A DNA stretch of 64,000 nt from Polyangium spumosum (lineage in GTDB: Bacteria > Myxococcota_A > Polyangia > Polyangiales > Polyangiaceae). Every line of letters starts with the position of its first letter. Positions within the stretch are counted from its first letter, which is position 1. The notes beneath the pieces were generated by a model, which searched no databases, was not told the origin of the DNA, and worked only from the letters and a program-made list of their open reading frames with translations. This document shows positions 8,098 to 18,060 of the stretch, one piece after another. The stretch is from the NCBI RefSeq assembly GCF_009649845.1, contig NZ_WJIE01000022.1, forward strand, positions 1 to 64,000. The letters run 5' to 3'. A program made the translations under genes and the position numbers.

Positions 8098-10422
8098 ATG
8101 GAGATCGTGGCGCTCGGCCCGTTCTACGTAGCTTCTCTTCCCTGGCAAAGGCAGAGCCGCGAGTGGGTCCTCACCGTCGTCTGCAAGGCCACGTTCGAGC
8201 TCGCCCCGGGGGAGCTGCGGCTCTCGTCGGGGCAGGAGCCGATCAACGAGGCGGACAACCACTGGGACGACGATCCACGCCGCAGCGTCTACTCCCCGAG
8301 TGACCTCGTCCCCTTCCGCAAAGGCGCCGACGTCACGCTCGTCGGGCACGCGTTCGCCGCGCATCACAAGCCTTGCCGCTCCCTGCTCGCGCGTCTGGTC
8401 ATCGGCTCGCTCGACAAGGCCGTCGAGGTCCACGCCGACAGGTCCTGGTCGGGCGAGGCGCAGATCACCGAGGGCCCCGCCTTCACGCACATGCCGCTGC
8501 GTTACGAGCGCGCGCAGGGCGGGCCGGGGACGATGAACCCGGTCGGCCTGCCCGTCGCCCCCGGGCCCCTGCCGAACCTGCATCCGGCGCGTAGACAGCA
8601 CACGCTGAAGGATGACGGCTCGCCCGTGGGTTTCGGGCCCATCGCCGCCGGCTGGCCCCAACGCGAGAGCCGCCTCCGGCGCCACCGCGGCAGTTTTTCC
8701 CACGACGGGTGGCACACGCGGCCGCTGCCCGACGACATCGAGATCGAGTACTTCAACGCCGCGCCCGCCGATCAGCGCCTCCCCGAGATCACGCCCGATC
8801 TCGAGATCGTCCTCGAGCACCTCCACCCGGATCATCCACGCCTCACGTCCCGCTTGCCGGGCCTGCGGCCACAAGCGTTCGTCGAGCGCCCGCGCGGCGC
8901 GCCGCAGGAGATCTCCCTCGTCGGTGACGCATTGTGGATCGACACCGATCGCGCGATCTGCACCGTGACATGGCGCGGGCAGATGCCGCTCGTCTCCCGC
9001 GACGAACGCGGGCGCGTGCTCGTCGCGATGGGCGCGGCCCGCCAGAAGCTCGGCTGGGAGGACGTCATGAGCCTGAGCCGCGCACTCGCGCCGCAAAAGG
9101 CGCCCGCGCCCGCGCCCGCGCCTGCTGCGCCCACGAAGGCCGCGCCCGCCGCCCCGCCGAAGCCGGCTCGTCCCGCCGAACAACACATCTTCGAGGAAGA
9201 GTCGGTCGAGACGGAGATCATCTCCACCGAGGAGCTCGCGCGCGCCGAGGGCGGGAACGTGCCGGCCTGGCTCGCGCGCGGCAGGGCCCGCGGCGCGACG
9301 GCCGCGCCCGCTGCCGCGCCTGCTGCCGCGCCCGCTGCCGTTGCCGCGCCCGCTGCCGTGCCCGCGATGCCGCCCGTGCCCGCGAGGCCGCCCGTGCCCG
9401 CGATGCCGCCCGTGCCCGCGATTCCCCCGGCGCCCGCGATTCCCCCCGCGCCCGTGGTTCCCCCGGCGCCCGCGATTCCCCCGGCTGCCGGCGAGACGAG
9501 CCCCTGGGCGGCCGGCGCTTCGGCGAACGTCCTCGGCGCGCCCACGCATACCCCCGTCGCGGCGCCCGTCACGTTATCACCTTCGGCCCAGGACGACACG
9601 CGCCCCCGCGTGCCGCCGGCGCGCCCTTCACGCAGGCTCGGCCCCGAGGTCGTGGACCTCCTCTGGTTCGAGCCCCAGGGCGTCGCCCGCATTCGCGCGG
9701 CATACCCGGACATCGTGGACGAGCTCGAATTCGAGCCCCTCGATCCCAAGCACGACCTGCCCACCGATGATCCGAATGCCTCCCGGGATCGGCACGACAC
9801 CTTCGGCGTCCTCACCCGGGCTGCGCCCACGGACGGACGCGGCATTCAGCGGGCGATGCTCGAATCCATCAGCGAGACGGGGCGCTTCACGCCGCCCGTC
9901 GTCTTGCTCACGGGCGAGCTCAGGTTCCCCTTCGACGAGGTCGAGTCCCTGAAGGCCGCCGTCGCCGCGATGACCCCGCTCGTGACCGAGGACAACAAGA
10001 AACTCAAGGACGCGCTCGAAGCGGCGAACGAGGTCCTGAAGACCCCGCTCCTCCAGGCGCCCGGCAACGTGGACGTCGTCACGAGCGAGCTACGCGACGC
10101 GCTCCGCCAATCGAAGCGCAGCGTCACGGTGAGCCAGCTCGACAGCCACATCGAGCGCGTGCTCCTCGATCAACGCAAATACCAGAAGCGCACCGTGTTC
10201 GGCGACGAGCAGATCCGCGCCCTCTGCGTCCCCGCGGGCGAAAATGCGCCCATCCCCGTGTATCTGCCGCTCGCCCTCGCGATGAAGCTGCCGCTCATGC
10301 TCAAGATGAAGGCGCGCCTGCTCGCCGAGGCCCACGCCCAGCAGGACCAGTACGAGTCTCACCCGAATGCATTACGCGTCCTCGCGCTCGGCCGGGTGGT
10401 CTCCCTCGACGGCTGGCGATAG
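8098..10422 (+). CDS. DUF2169-family protein (type VI secretion accessory), long form
   Basis: 774 aa from the ATG at 8098 (EIVALGPFYVASLPWQ); upstream in-frame starts lack a ribosome site. The N-terminal 320 residues fit DUF2169, found as an adaptor/chaperone that helps load effectors on the VgrG/PAAR tip of type VI secretion systems. A low-complexity Ala/Pro linker with repeated VPAMPP/APAIPP units follows (about residues 345-470), then a C-terminal helical domain of about 270 residues that I do not recognise. No VgrG, PAAR or structural T6SS gene is visible, so it is an orphan here. Confidence 0.75.
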   Translation: MEIVALGPFYVASLPWQRQSREWVLTVVCKATFELAPGELRLSSGQEPINEADNHWDDDPRRSVYSPSDLVPFRKGADVTLVGHAFAAHHKPCRSLLARLVIGSLDKAVEVHADRSWSGEAQITEGPAFTHMPLRYERAQGGPGTMNPVGLPVAPGPLPNLHPARRQHTLKDDGSPVGFGPIAAGWPQRESRLRRHRGSFSHDGWHTRPLPDDIEIEYFNAAPADQRLPEITPDLEIVLEHLHPDHPRLTSRLPGLRPQAFVERPRGAPQEISLVGDALWIDTDRAICTVTWRGQMPLVSRDERGRVLVAMGAARQKLGWEDVMSLSRALAPQKAPAPAPAPAAPTKAAPAAPPKPARPAEQHIFEEESVETEIISTEELARAEGGNVPAWLARGRARGATAAPAAAPAAAPAAVAAPAAVPAMPPVPARPPVPAMPPVPAIPPAPAIPPAPVVPPAPAIPPAAGETSPWAAGASANVLGAPTHTPVAAPVTLSPSAQDDTRPRVPPARPSRRLGPEVVDLLWFEPQGVARIRAAYPDIVDELEFEPLDPKHDLPTDDPNASRDRHDTFGVLTRAAPTDGRGIQRAMLESISETGRFTPPVVLLTGELRFPFDEVESLKAAVAAMTPLVTEDNKKLKDALEAANEVLKTPLLQAPGNVDVVTSELRDALRQSKRSVTVSQLDSHIERVLLDQRKYQKRTVFGDEQIRALCVPAGENAPIPVYLPLALAMKLPLMLKMKARLLAEAHAQQDQYESHPNALRVLALGRVVSLDGWR

Positions 10423-10449
10423 GTCGCCGCCTCGACGAGGCGACAAAAA

Positions 10450-10494
10450 AACGAGGATCCGAGCGGCGCGAAAGACGCCGATCGGATCCTCGTT
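10450..10494 (-). terminator. Strong Rho-independent terminator
   Basis: Perfect 13-bp inverted repeat AACGAGGATCCGA / TCGGATCCTCGTT (10450-10462 and 10482-10494) enclosing a further CGGCG/CGCCG stem and a CGAAAGA loop. Read on the minus strand the hairpin runs straight into TTTTTTT, a canonical terminator for the gene ending at 10529. On the plus strand it lies 28 nt after the DUF2169 stop but lacks the T-run. Confidence 0.9.
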
Positions 10495-10528
10495 CATTCG
10501 TCTCGATTCGAGGGCTCGAGGCTCTCGA

Positions 10529-10927
10529 TCAGAGGCAGCCGCCGATGCGGCCGTGCGCCGCCGCCCAGTAGGGGTGGCCGTAGCCGAAGTAACCGCGCCC
10601 GTAGCCGCCGCACGGCCCGTAGTACGGCCCGCGGATGAAATGGCGCCCGCCGGCCAGGCAGTCGAATCCGCGGCCGATGCCGCAGCCGCCGTACCCGCCG
10701 ATGAAGCCGGCGCCGCCCCAGCCGCCCAGGCCGCCCGTCGAGAGCGCGTCCTCGCTCTCCGCCGTGTTCTCCTCCGCGTCGCTCACCGCGAGCTCCGCGC
10801 TGTCGTTCGCCTCGTCCGCGAGGGCCAGTTCGGACTCGGGATCCTCGACCTCGGCCGCGCAGCCGGCGCCAAACGCCATCGACGCGGACAGACCAAGCAG
10901 CGCGAACAACTTCGTGAACTGATTCAT
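10529..10927 (-). CDS. Small glycine/tyrosine-rich lipoprotein
   Basis: 132 aa. The ATG at 10927 follows a clear GGGGAGG box. The signal peptide ends in FGAGC (lipobox). The next 45 residues are acidic (repeated Glu/Asp with Ala/Leu/Ser). The C-terminal half is dominated by Gly, Tyr and four Cys, with GYGGCGIGRGFDC and GGYGRGYFGYGHP segments. The composition suggests a flexible surface or matrix protein. Followed by a strong terminator, so it is a single-gene transcript. No enzymatic motif. Confidence 0.75.
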   Translation of the reverse strand: MNQFTKLFALLGLSASMAFGAGCAAEVEDPESELALADEANDSAELAVSDAEENTAESEDALSTGGLGGWGGAGFIGGYGGCGIGRGFDCLAGGRHFIRGPYYGPCGGYGRGYFGYGHPYWAAAHGRIGGCL

Positions 10928-11269
10928 CGTTGGCCTCCCCAATTCGTTTTTTCGTCCGGCGGTCTTCCGCCCCGGCCACGGCGAGATCCACTCGCCCTCG
11001 GCGGAGCACATCTGACCACCGCGCTGTTTCTTTGGCCCGGGCGAGCCCTCGTCGAGCGGGGCGGCCACGCGCTCCCCCACAAACATTGGAAGTTCTATCG
11101 AGGACGGGACAAATTGCCCGCGTCAGAGGCCCTCCGTGCCGGTCGAGCGCTTCCGATCGATCCCGGGCGGTCTCATGGGAACGGGGCAACCGAAGAGGGC
11201 GGGGGCTCGCCTTCGTCCATAACGAAAACCCGCCGCGCGAAGACCCGCGCGAGCAAGGAGGAAAACGCC
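10928..11269. other. Divergent intergenic region, no gene seen
   Basis: 342 bp between two divergent genes for secreted proteins (starts at 10927 minus and 11270 plus). It must carry both promoters, but no sigma-70-like pair with convincing spacing could be picked out by eye. Neither strand shows an open frame with start, ribosome site and coding-type third positions. AAGGAGG at its right edge belongs to the 11270 gene. Confidence 0.6.
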
Positions 11270-11842
11270 ATGGGACGACCGATTCAATTCGTCATGCTTG
11301 CCGCGCTCGCCGCCGCGCCGCTCCTCGCGGCGACGCCCGCGGAGGCACAGCGCCGAGGTCGTGACCCCGTCTTCCGGGCTGCGAACCCTCAGATCGAACG
11401 CGACGGGGATTTCGAGGTCGAGTTCCGGCAGGAGAACCTCGATCGGCGCGCGGTCGTCGACATTCGCCTGAGCGCCGAGGTCCGCGCCGTGTTCCGCTGC
11501 GCGACCCGGAGCGGGACCGTCACGGGAGGCCAGGGCGATCGGCGCATCGTCCGAAAGCGCGTCACGGAGCGTCAGGCCTTCCGCGCGAACCCGAGCGGGC
11601 GGCTCATCGGCTCGATCGACCTCGACGCGCCCGAGGTCGGCAACTTCTGCCCGCGCGGCCGCGTCCCGGTGCTCGTCCGCGTGACGTACGACGACGTCGT
11701 CCTGCGCGACGCGACGAACGGCGTGAGCGCGCGGCTCCCGGGTCGCTACAGCGAGCGCATCGCGAATCGCTTCAACCCGTTCGCCGTGTTCGATCGTCGC
11801 GACGACAACGGCCGCCCCGGGGATCGGTTCCGCCTCGACTGA
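11270..11842 (+). CDS. Secreted protein, function unknown
   Basis: 190 aa with a perfect AAGGAGG ribosome site 8 nt before the ATG. It has a cleavable Sec signal (hydrophobic to about residue 20, predicted cleavage after PAEA). The mature part is basic, rich in Arg/Asp/Val and looks beta-rich, with two cysteines (FRCAT, NFCPRG) that could form a disulfide. No domain recognised. Much longer upstream frames exist but are shadow reading over the intergenic region. Single gene, divergent from the Gly-rich lipoprotein. Confidence 0.75.
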   Translation: MGRPIQFVMLAALAAAPLLAATPAEAQRRGRDPVFRAANPQIERDGDFEVEFRQENLDRRAVVDIRLSAEVRAVFRCATRSGTVTGGQGDRRIVRKRVTERQAFRANPSGRLIGSIDLDAPEVGNFCPRGRVPVLVRVTYDDVVLRDATNGVSARLPGRYSERIANRFNPFAVFDRRDDNGRPGDRFRLD

Positions 11843-11892
11843 GGCGCGCGCGAGCGGTTCGCAACGCCGAACGCTCCTGGTAAGCTCGCGCC

Positions 11893-13104
11893 GTGACGTC
11901 CCGATCCCTCGAACTTGGCGGCGCATCCGAGGCCGCGATCCCTGCAAAACCCGCCGCGAGCGTGCGCCTCGACGCGGTCGACGCCCTGCGAGGCATCGTG
12001 ATGATCCTGATGGCGATCGATCACGTGCGGGACTTCGTGGGCCCGCAGGTCGGCTTCCGGATCGACGTCGAGAAGACGGGCGCCGCGCTCTTCTTCACGC
12101 GGTGGATCACCCACTTCTGCGCCCCCGTCTTCGTCCTGCTCGCGGGCACGAGCGCCTTCCTGCAGGCCGCGCGGGGCAAGAGCCGGAGCGAGCTCTCCCG
12201 CTTCCTGCTCACGCGCGGCGCGTGGCTCGTCCTCCTGGAAATCACGGTGATCCGCGTCGGCTGGACCTTCGATCTCGGCTACCACCTCACGCCGCTCCAG
12301 GTGATCTGGGCGATCGGCTGGAGCATGATCGCGCTCGCGGGCCTCGTGTTTTTGCCCGTGCGGGCCGTGGCCGCGATCGGCATCGGCATGATCGTGGGGC
12401 ACAACCTCCTCGACGGCGTCTCGCCCGAGCGATCGAGCGCGCTCGGGGTCCTCTGGTCGATCCTCCACGAGCCGGGGCCCTTCCAGCCTGCGCCGGGGCG
12501 CTACGTGTTCATCGCGTATCCGCTCGTGCCGTGGATCGGCGTGATGGCCGCGGGGTATGGCCTCGGCGCGCTGCTCGAAGGCTCGCCGGCCGAGCGGCGG
12601 GGCCGGCTCTTCAAGCTCGGCGCGGCGATCACGCTGGCCTTCGTGATCGTCCGGCTCGTGAACGTCTACGGCGATCCCGCGCCCTGGTCCTCGCAGGAGA
12701 GCGCCCTCGGCACGGTCCTCTCGTTCCTCAATTGCCGCAAGTACCCGCCGTCGCTCTCGTACCTGCTCATGACGCTCGGGCCTGCGCTGCTCGTGCTCGG
12801 CGCGCTCGAGGGGCGCGCGCTGCCGGGCAAGGACGTCTTGCTCGCGTTCGGCCGGGCGCCGCTCTTTTATTACATCCTCCACCTCTTCCTGATCCACGCC
12901 TCCGCGGCCGTCATGCACTACGCCCTCCACGGCGACGCGGTCTTTTCGTGGGAGCACTTGGGTTTGCCCGCGGAGGCGCAGCACGGCTTGCCGTTCGTCT
13001 ACGGATACACCTTCGCCGTGGTCGCGGCGCTCTACCCGCTCTGCCGCTGGTTCGCGGATCTCAAGCGAAGGCGGCGGGATCTCACGATACTCGGTTATCT
13101 TTGA
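11893..13104 (+). CDS. Multi-pass membrane protein, HGSNAT/DUF1624-like acyltransferase
   Basis: 403 aa from a GTG at 11893. After a short cytoplasmic tail comes LDAVDALRGIVMILMAIDH, the conserved opening of the DUF1624 / heparan-alpha-glucosaminide N-acetyltransferase-like family, then about nine or ten membrane helices. Conserved-looking polar residues sit at HVRDF in helix 1 and THFCAPVF in helix 2. Members are thought to move an acyl group across the membrane onto sugars; the substrate here is unknown. The acyltransferase gene starts 20 nt after its stop, so the two probably form one transcript. Confidence 0.75.
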   Translation: MTSRSLELGGASEAAIPAKPAASVRLDAVDALRGIVMILMAIDHVRDFVGPQVGFRIDVEKTGAALFFTRWITHFCAPVFVLLAGTSAFLQAARGKSRSELSRFLLTRGAWLVLLEITVIRVGWTFDLGYHLTPLQVIWAIGWSMIALAGLVFLPVRAVAAIGIGMIVGHNLLDGVSPERSSALGVLWSILHEPGPFQPAPGRYVFIAYPLVPWIGVMAAGYGLGALLEGSPAERRGRLFKLGAAITLAFVIVRLVNVYGDPAPWSSQESALGTVLSFLNCRKYPPSLSYLLMTLGPALLVLGALEGRALPGKDVLLAFGRAPLFYYILHLFLIHASAAVMHYALHGDAVFSWEHLGLPAEAQHGLPFVYGYTFAVVAALYPLCRWFADLKRRRRDLTILGYL

Positions 13105-13124
13105 CTCGAAAGGTGACAGGCACG

Positions 13125-13961
13125 ATGCGCGCGCTGGAGGGCCTCTTCGAGGCCCTGGATCGACGGATACCCCGGGAGCTCGCGGAGATCGTGGAGGCGG
13201 TGTCGCCCACGGTGAACGCGCTCGGGTACGACAAATGGGGCTTCTCCACGGCGGCGGCGAAGCGGACGCTCTACGTCGCGGCCTGGTTCTACCGACACTA
13301 TTTCCGGGTCGAGGTCCACGGCATCGAGCGCGTGCCCGAGGGCCGAGGCCTGCTCATCGGCAACCACTCGTCGCAGCTCGCCTACGACGGCATGATGGTG
13401 GCGACCGCGATGATGCTCGACGCGCGTCCGCCGCGGGCGGTCAAGGCGATGATCGAGAAGGTCTTCCAGCGCGTGCCGCTCGTGAACGTGTGGATGACGC
13501 GGGCCGGTCAGATCACGGGGCTGCCCGAGAACTGCGAGCGCCTGCTCGCGGACGACGAGCTCATCATGGTCTTCCCGGAGGGCGCGCGGGGCAGCGGCAA
13601 GCTCTGGAGGGACCGGTACAAGCTGCTCGACTTCGGGACGGGCTTCGTGCGCCTCGCGATGAAGACCCGCGCGCCGATCACGCCCTTCGCGTTCGTCGGC
13701 GGCGAGGAGGCGTGCCCGTCGATCGTCGACATCAAGCCGCTCGCCCGCGCGCTCGGCGTGCCGTATTTCCCCATCACGCCGACGCTGTTGCCCCTGCCGC
13801 TGCCGGCCCGCTGCTCGATCTGGTTCGGCGAGCCGATGTGGTTCGAGGGCACGGGCAACGAGGAGGACGCCGAGGTGATCCCCAAGGTGGAGGCGGTGAA
13901 GCGGCGGATCGCAGAGCTCATCGACGAGGGGAGGGCCGCGCGCACGAGCCTCTACCTGTGA
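13125..13961 (+). CDS. Lysophospholipid acyltransferase (PlsC-like) family protein
   Basis: 278 aa from the ATG at 13125. The glycerophospholipid acyltransferase signature is present: an NHSSQLAYD block (a longer variant of NHX4D), an [10 protein letters not shown] block (EGTR motif) and a proline-containing [11 protein letters not shown] segment. One weak hydrophobic segment near residues 45-60 suits membrane association. The His-to-Asp spacing (six residues) is that of the diacylglycerol-acyltransferase-like subgroup rather than classical PlsC. It likely acylates a lysolipid or glycolipid at the inner membrane; 20-nt spacing to the HGSNAT-like gene hints at joint lipid or sugar acylation. 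Confidence 0.82.
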   Translation: MRALEGLFEALDRRIPRELAEIVEAVSPTVNALGYDKWGFSTAAAKRTLYVAAWFYRHYFRVEVHGIERVPEGRGLLIGNHSSQLAYDGMMVATAMMLDARPPRAVKAMIEKVFQRVPLVNVWMTRAGQITGLPENCERLLADDELIMVFPEGARGSGKLWRDRYKLLDFGTGFVRLAMKTRAPITPFAFVGGEEACPSIVDIKPLARALGVPYFPITPTLLPLPLPARCSIWFGEPMWFEGTGNEEDAEVIPKVEAVKRRIAELIDEGRAARTSLYL

Positions 13962-14037
13962 CGCGGACGGACGATCGCCTCTGACGTTCGGGTCTGGCTT
14001 GGCAAGTGCGCGCGTGATGGTGCACATTGCGCCCGCC

Positions 14038-16101
14038 ATGAAGCCTTTGCTCGTCACCAGCGCGCTTCCCTACGCGAACGGCCACATCCACCTCGGGCAC
14101 GTGCTCGAGTACACGATGACGGACATCTTCGTCCGGTACCAGCGCATGACCGGGCGCCGCTGCATCTACATCTGCGCGGACGACACGCACGGCACGTCGA
14201 TCATGATTCGCGCGCGCAAGGAAGGTCGCTCCGAGGAGGCGGTGATCGCGGACATGAGCGCCGCGCACCAGCGCGACTTCGCGGACCTCATGATCCAGTT
14301 CGACCACTACGGCAGCACGAACTCGGCCGCGACGCGCGAGGTGTGTCACGAGATCTGGGCCTCGCTCCGGAAGAACGGGCGCATCGCGACGCGCGAGGTG
14401 ACGCAGCTCTTCGATCCGCAGGCGGGCACGTTCCTCGCCGACCGCTTCGTGAAGGGCGCGTGCCCGCGCTGCGGCGCGCCGGACCAGTACGGCGATAGCT
14501 GCGACAAGTGCGGCTCGACGTACACCGCGACCGAGCTCGTCGAGCCGAGGAGCGTGCACACCGGCGCGCGCCCCGAGCTCCGGAGCGCCGAGCACCTGTT
14601 CGTCGCGATCGAGCCCGACCACGCCTTCCTCGCCGAATGGACGGCCGCCGAGGGCCGGATGCCGAGGGAGATCTCGAACTACCTGGCCGGCCACTTCCTC
14701 GCCGAGCCCTTGCGCGACTGGGACGTCTCGCGCCCCGCGCCTTATTTCGGCTTCGAGATCCCCGACGCGCCGGGGCATTACTGGTACGTCTGGTTCGACG
14801 CGCCGATCGGATACGTGGGCACGACGCGCGAGTGGTGCGACAAGAACGGTGAGTCGTTCGACCGGTGGTGGCGCTCCGACGAGACGGAGATCGTGCACGT
14901 CATCGGCAAGGACATCGTTTATTTCCACACGCTCTTCTGGCCCTCGATGCTGAAGAGCGCGGGCTATTCGCTGCCGAGCCGGGTGCAGGTGCACGGCTTC
15001 CTCACGGTGAACGGCGAGAAGATGTCGAAGAGCAAGGGCACGTTCGTCATGGCGCGGACGTACCTCGAGCACCTCGATCCGTCGTACCTCCGTTATTATT
15101 TCGCGAGCAAGCTCGGCTCGCGCGTGGAGGACTTCGACTTGAACCTGGACGAGTTCGTCCAGAAGGTGAACGCCGAGCTCGTGAACAAGATCGTGAACCT
15201 CGCGAGCCGCTCGTCGCGCTTCGTGGCGAAGACGGGTCTGTCCGCGAGTTACCCGGACGACGGCGGGCTCTTCGAGGCGGCGGCGAAGGCGGGCGCGGAG
15301 ATCGGCGAGGCGTACGCGTCCTTCGATTTCGCGCGGGCGATGCGGCTCATCGTCTCGCTCGCGGATCGGGCGAACGAATACGTCGATCGCGTGGCGCCCT
15401 GGGCGCTCGCGAAGCAGCCGGGCAAGGAGCAGGAGGTGCAGAACGCGTGCACGGTGGCGCTGAACCTCTACCGGCAGATCGTCCTGTACCTCGCGCCGGT
15501 CTTGCCGAAGCTCGCGGCGGAGTCGGGGGAGCTCCTGCATTGCGTGATGGATCGGCTGGACCTCGCGCAAAAGCCGCTCGTGGGCACGCCCGTGGCGCCG
15601 TACAAGCATTTGATGAAGCGAATGGAGATGGATGCCGTGAACAAGATGATCGAAGCGAGCCGCGCGGGTGAGCCGGGCGAGGCGCCGAAGGCCGAGGCGG
15701 CCCCGGAGGCGGCCGAGGCGGCGCCGGCGAAATGGGACGACGCGGGCGACGCGCTCGCGAAGGAGCCGCTCGCGCCCGAGTGTACGATCGACGATTTCAC
15801 GAAGGTCGACATGCGCGTGGCGCGGATCATCGCGGCCGAGGGTGTGCCCGGGGCGAAGAAGCTGCTCAAGCTCACGGTGTCGCTCGGCGGCGACACGACG
15901 CGGCAGGTGTTCGCCGGGATCAAGGCGTATTACGACCCGAAGGATCTGCTCGGGCGGCTCGTGATCGTGTGCGCGAACCTCGCGCCGCGGCAGATGAAGT
16001 TCGGGATGAGCGAAGGAATGGTGCTCGCGGCGGGCGACGGGCAGAGCGTGTTCGTCCTGTCGGCCGATTCCGGGGCGAAGCCTGGGATGCGGGTGCATTG
16101 A
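14038..16101 (+). CDS. metG: Methionyl-tRNA synthetase
   Basis: 687 aa. Charges tRNA-Met in the cytoplasm. Visible motifs: HIGH-class HIHLGH at residues 16-21, KMSKS at 328-332, a zinc knuckle C142-x2-C145 ... C155-x2-C158, and a C-terminal EMAP/Trbp111-type tRNA-binding domain (about residues 585-687, containing [11 protein letters not shown]) after an Ala/Glu-rich linker. This is the long, dimeric bacterial form. The ATG at 14038 places [14 protein letters not shown] at the N-terminus, as in the family; an upstream in-frame ATG at 13999 is less likely. Essential core gene. Confidence 0.97.
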   Translation: MKPLLVTSALPYANGHIHLGHVLEYTMTDIFVRYQRMTGRRCIYICADDTHGTSIMIRARKEGRSEEAVIADMSAAHQRDFADLMIQFDHYGSTNSAATREVCHEIWASLRKNGRIATREVTQLFDPQAGTFLADRFVKGACPRCGAPDQYGDSCDKCGSTYTATELVEPRSVHTGARPELRSAEHLFVAIEPDHAFLAEWTAAEGRMPREISNYLAGHFLAEPLRDWDVSRPAPYFGFEIPDAPGHYWYVWFDAPIGYVGTTREWCDKNGESFDRWWRSDETEIVHVIGKDIVYFHTLFWPSMLKSAGYSLPSRVQVHGFLTVNGEKMSKSKGTFVMARTYLEHLDPSYLRYYFASKLGSRVEDFDLNLDEFVQKVNAELVNKIVNLASRSSRFVAKTGLSASYPDDGGLFEAAAKAGAEIGEAYASFDFARAMRLIVSLADRANEYVDRVAPWALAKQPGKEQEVQNACTVALNLYRQIVLYLAPVLPKLAAESGELLHCVMDRLDLAQKPLVGTPVAPYKHLMKRMEMDAVNKMIEASRAGEPGEAPKAEAAPEAAEAAPAKWDDAGDALAKEPLAPECTIDDFTKVDMRVARIIAAEGVPGAKKLLKLTVSLGGDTTRQVFAGIKAYYDPKDLLGRLVIVCANLAPRQMKFGMSEGMVLAAGDGQSVFVLSADSGAKPGMRVH

Positions 16102-16109
16102 GCGGGCGA

Positions 16110-16128
16110 AGGGGCCGTCGAGGCCCCT
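16110..16128. terminator. Hairpin between convergent genes
   Basis: Perfect 7-bp stem AGGGGCC / GGCCCCT with a GTCGA loop, 9 nt after the metG stop and 9 nt before the stop of the convergent gene. There is no T-run on either side, so it may act as a weak bidirectional terminator or transcript end stabiliser. Confidence 0.5.
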
Positions 16129-16137
16129 CGGCCGCCG

Positions 16138-17988
16138 TTACTTGAGCGGCGGCGGCTCGTACACGCGCTTCACGTCTGCGCCGCCCGCGAACGCATACGA
16201 TCCGGCGCTTCCATACCCGTACGCGATGATCCCGAAGGGCTTGTCGCCCGAGAGCCGGTGCACGCCCGGCGCGAGCGGGCATTTCCGGGAATGGTACGTC
16301 TTGCCCTCGACCATACCCGCGGGCTCGATCTGGCAGAAGTTCGTCGTGGCGCCGTCGAGCGTGATCTCCGAGCCAACCTCGGCCGCGATGACCACCCAGT
16401 TCTGCGACCACGAGTTCGGCGTCGGAATGACGTATTCGGTCCGGAACTGCTCGATCGGCGGGAAGACGGTGAGCGAGGGATCGCCGAGCGCGGGGCCGTC
16501 GACGTATCCGTTCGAGACCTGGATCTGGCCCACCATGACCGGCTTCGTCGCGCCGACCACGAAATTGTCCTGCGCCCACGTGGTCTTCACCTCGCCCGCC
16601 TGGAGCGTGAACGAATCGAAGGGCGGGGGCAGGTTCGTCGTGACGGTCGCGTCCTCGGCGACGCCGAGGAATCGAATGACGTCGGGCTCGCGGTAGCTCG
16701 ACGTCGAGCGCACGGGGCTGCGCGTGATCACGTACCGCGAGCCGACGGACTCCACGGGGAACATCTGCTCTTCGAGGTGATCGAGGCAGCACGTGCTGCC
16801 ATCCTCCCACCCCGGCGGCTTCGGGACCTCGACCGAGCCCGGCGCGCCCGTGGTCTCCACGCCGGAGAAGACGGCGACCGGCAACGTGGCCGTGACGATC
16901 GTGGACGAGAGATCGGTCATCGTCGCGGGATCTTCCTGGAACGTGCCGTCGTCGGTCTCGAGGTTCAATACGTCGAACGGATTGAGCGTGACCTTGATCT
17001 CGCCGCCGGCGGGCGTCGCGGCGACGGGCGGGTTGCCCTTGATGCGCCAGCTCGGCTTGACCGTGACCAGGGTGTTCGGCCTGGTGCCGACGACGGTCAC
17101 GTACGAGCGATCGATGATCTTCCCGATGCCGGGGAACTCCGTGGGGATGGGGTGGCCCGCGGGCCAGCCGATGACGCGATAAATCTTGCCGAGCCCCGTC
17201 GTCGGCAGGAGGAGCGAGGCGTCGTTCGAGAAGGCATTCTCGAAGACGTTGAACTGATACACGACGATCGGCGTCGACGAGGTGATGCGGTACGCGTTCG
17301 AGGAAAGGCACGTACCGGGGGAGTTGGCGTCGTTGGGTTTGACCCCGCAATCGAGCTCGCGCGTCGGCAGGGGCGCCGTGAAGAGCTCGCCGGGCTTGAC
17401 GTCCACGCCGATCACGAGCTTCGGCGTCGCGGGCATCCCGAGCGGCGCGTCGTTGAGCTCGATCACGACCTTCGCCGTGGCCTGACCGGGGTTCGAAAGC
17501 ACGACGCCCCAGGGCGCGCTCGCCGGGTCGTTGCCCCCGAAGTCCTGCTGATCGAGGTCCACGGCCCAGAACTCGCAGCCCACATTGGAGGGTTGATCGG
17601 CGGCGACGTCACAAGCGCCGGTACATTGCCCATTGGAGCAGCCGAACCCCGCGGCGGCGTCGCAGACCTCGACGACCTCGCCCGTGTCCTTGCCTTCCTC
17701 CGAGCAGCGCCGGACCTCGTTGCCCACGCAGGTCGTGGCGCCGGGCTGGCAATCGACACAACCCACGTTCGGCGCGCATACGCCGGACTCGCAGGTGACG
17801 ACCGCGCCGGGCGTGCCGTCGGGATTGCAGGGCGTGAAGAGGGCGCCAAAGCATTGACCACAGCCGCTGCTGCCGCCGCCGCCGCCGCCGGCGCCGCCGG
17901 AGGTCGTGGCCGTGCGGTCGCCGCCGGCCGAGCAAGCGAAGGGGATCACGAAACATGGGAGGAGAAAGAGAGCGAGCAGGGTGCGCAT
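16138..17988 (-). CDS. IgGFc-binding-domain lipoprotein
   Basis: 616 aa. Signal peptide with lipobox PFACS, then a Gly-rich spacer and a cysteine-rich N-terminal part with repeated CxxGxxxC elements (residues 40-135). Most of the rest matches the IgGFc-binding N-terminal domain pattern found in large bacterial surface proteins: EFWAVDLDQQDF near the start, ITSSTPIVVYQFNVFENAF, then TLPVAVFSGVET, SYVTVVGT and a terminal YGYGSAGSYAFAGGA. The domain is named after human FCGBP; no immunoglobulin role is implied here. Surface adhesion is the usual guess. It lies 72 nt after the YkgJ-like gene. Confidence 0.8.
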   Translation of the reverse strand: MRTLLALFLLPCFVIPFACSAGGDRTATTSGGAGGGGGGSSGCGQCFGALFTPCNPDGTPGAVVTCESGVCAPNVGCVDCQPGATTCVGNEVRRCSEEGKDTGEVVEVCDAAAGFGCSNGQCTGACDVAADQPSNVGCEFWAVDLDQQDFGGNDPASAPWGVVLSNPGQATAKVVIELNDAPLGMPATPKLVIGVDVKPGELFTAPLPTRELDCGVKPNDANSPGTCLSSNAYRITSSTPIVVYQFNVFENAFSNDASLLLPTTGLGKIYRVIGWPAGHPIPTEFPGIGKIIDRSYVTVVGTRPNTLVTVKPSWRIKGNPPVAATPAGGEIKVTLNPFDVLNLETDDGTFQEDPATMTDLSSTIVTATLPVAVFSGVETTGAPGSVEVPKPPGWEDGSTCCLDHLEEQMFPVESVGSRYVITRSPVRSTSSYREPDVIRFLGVAEDATVTTNLPPPFDSFTLQAGEVKTTWAQDNFVVGATKPVMVGQIQVSNGYVDGPALGDPSLTVFPPIEQFRTEYVIPTPNSWSQNWVVIAAEVGSEITLDGATTNFCQIEPAGMVEGKTYHSRKCPLAPGVHRLSGDKPFGIIAYGYGSAGSYAFAGGADVKRVYEPPPLK

Positions 17989-18060
17989 GCGCGGGAGAAT
18001 GCCACGGTTCGGCGCGTTCGGGATCGCCGTCTCGCGCGCCTCGCCTGGAATTCCGGGGCG

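Noticed and set aside
13918-16098. 726-codon frame antisense to metG
   Set aside because: Shadow of metG with Arg/His/Asp-rich composition and no recognisable domain.
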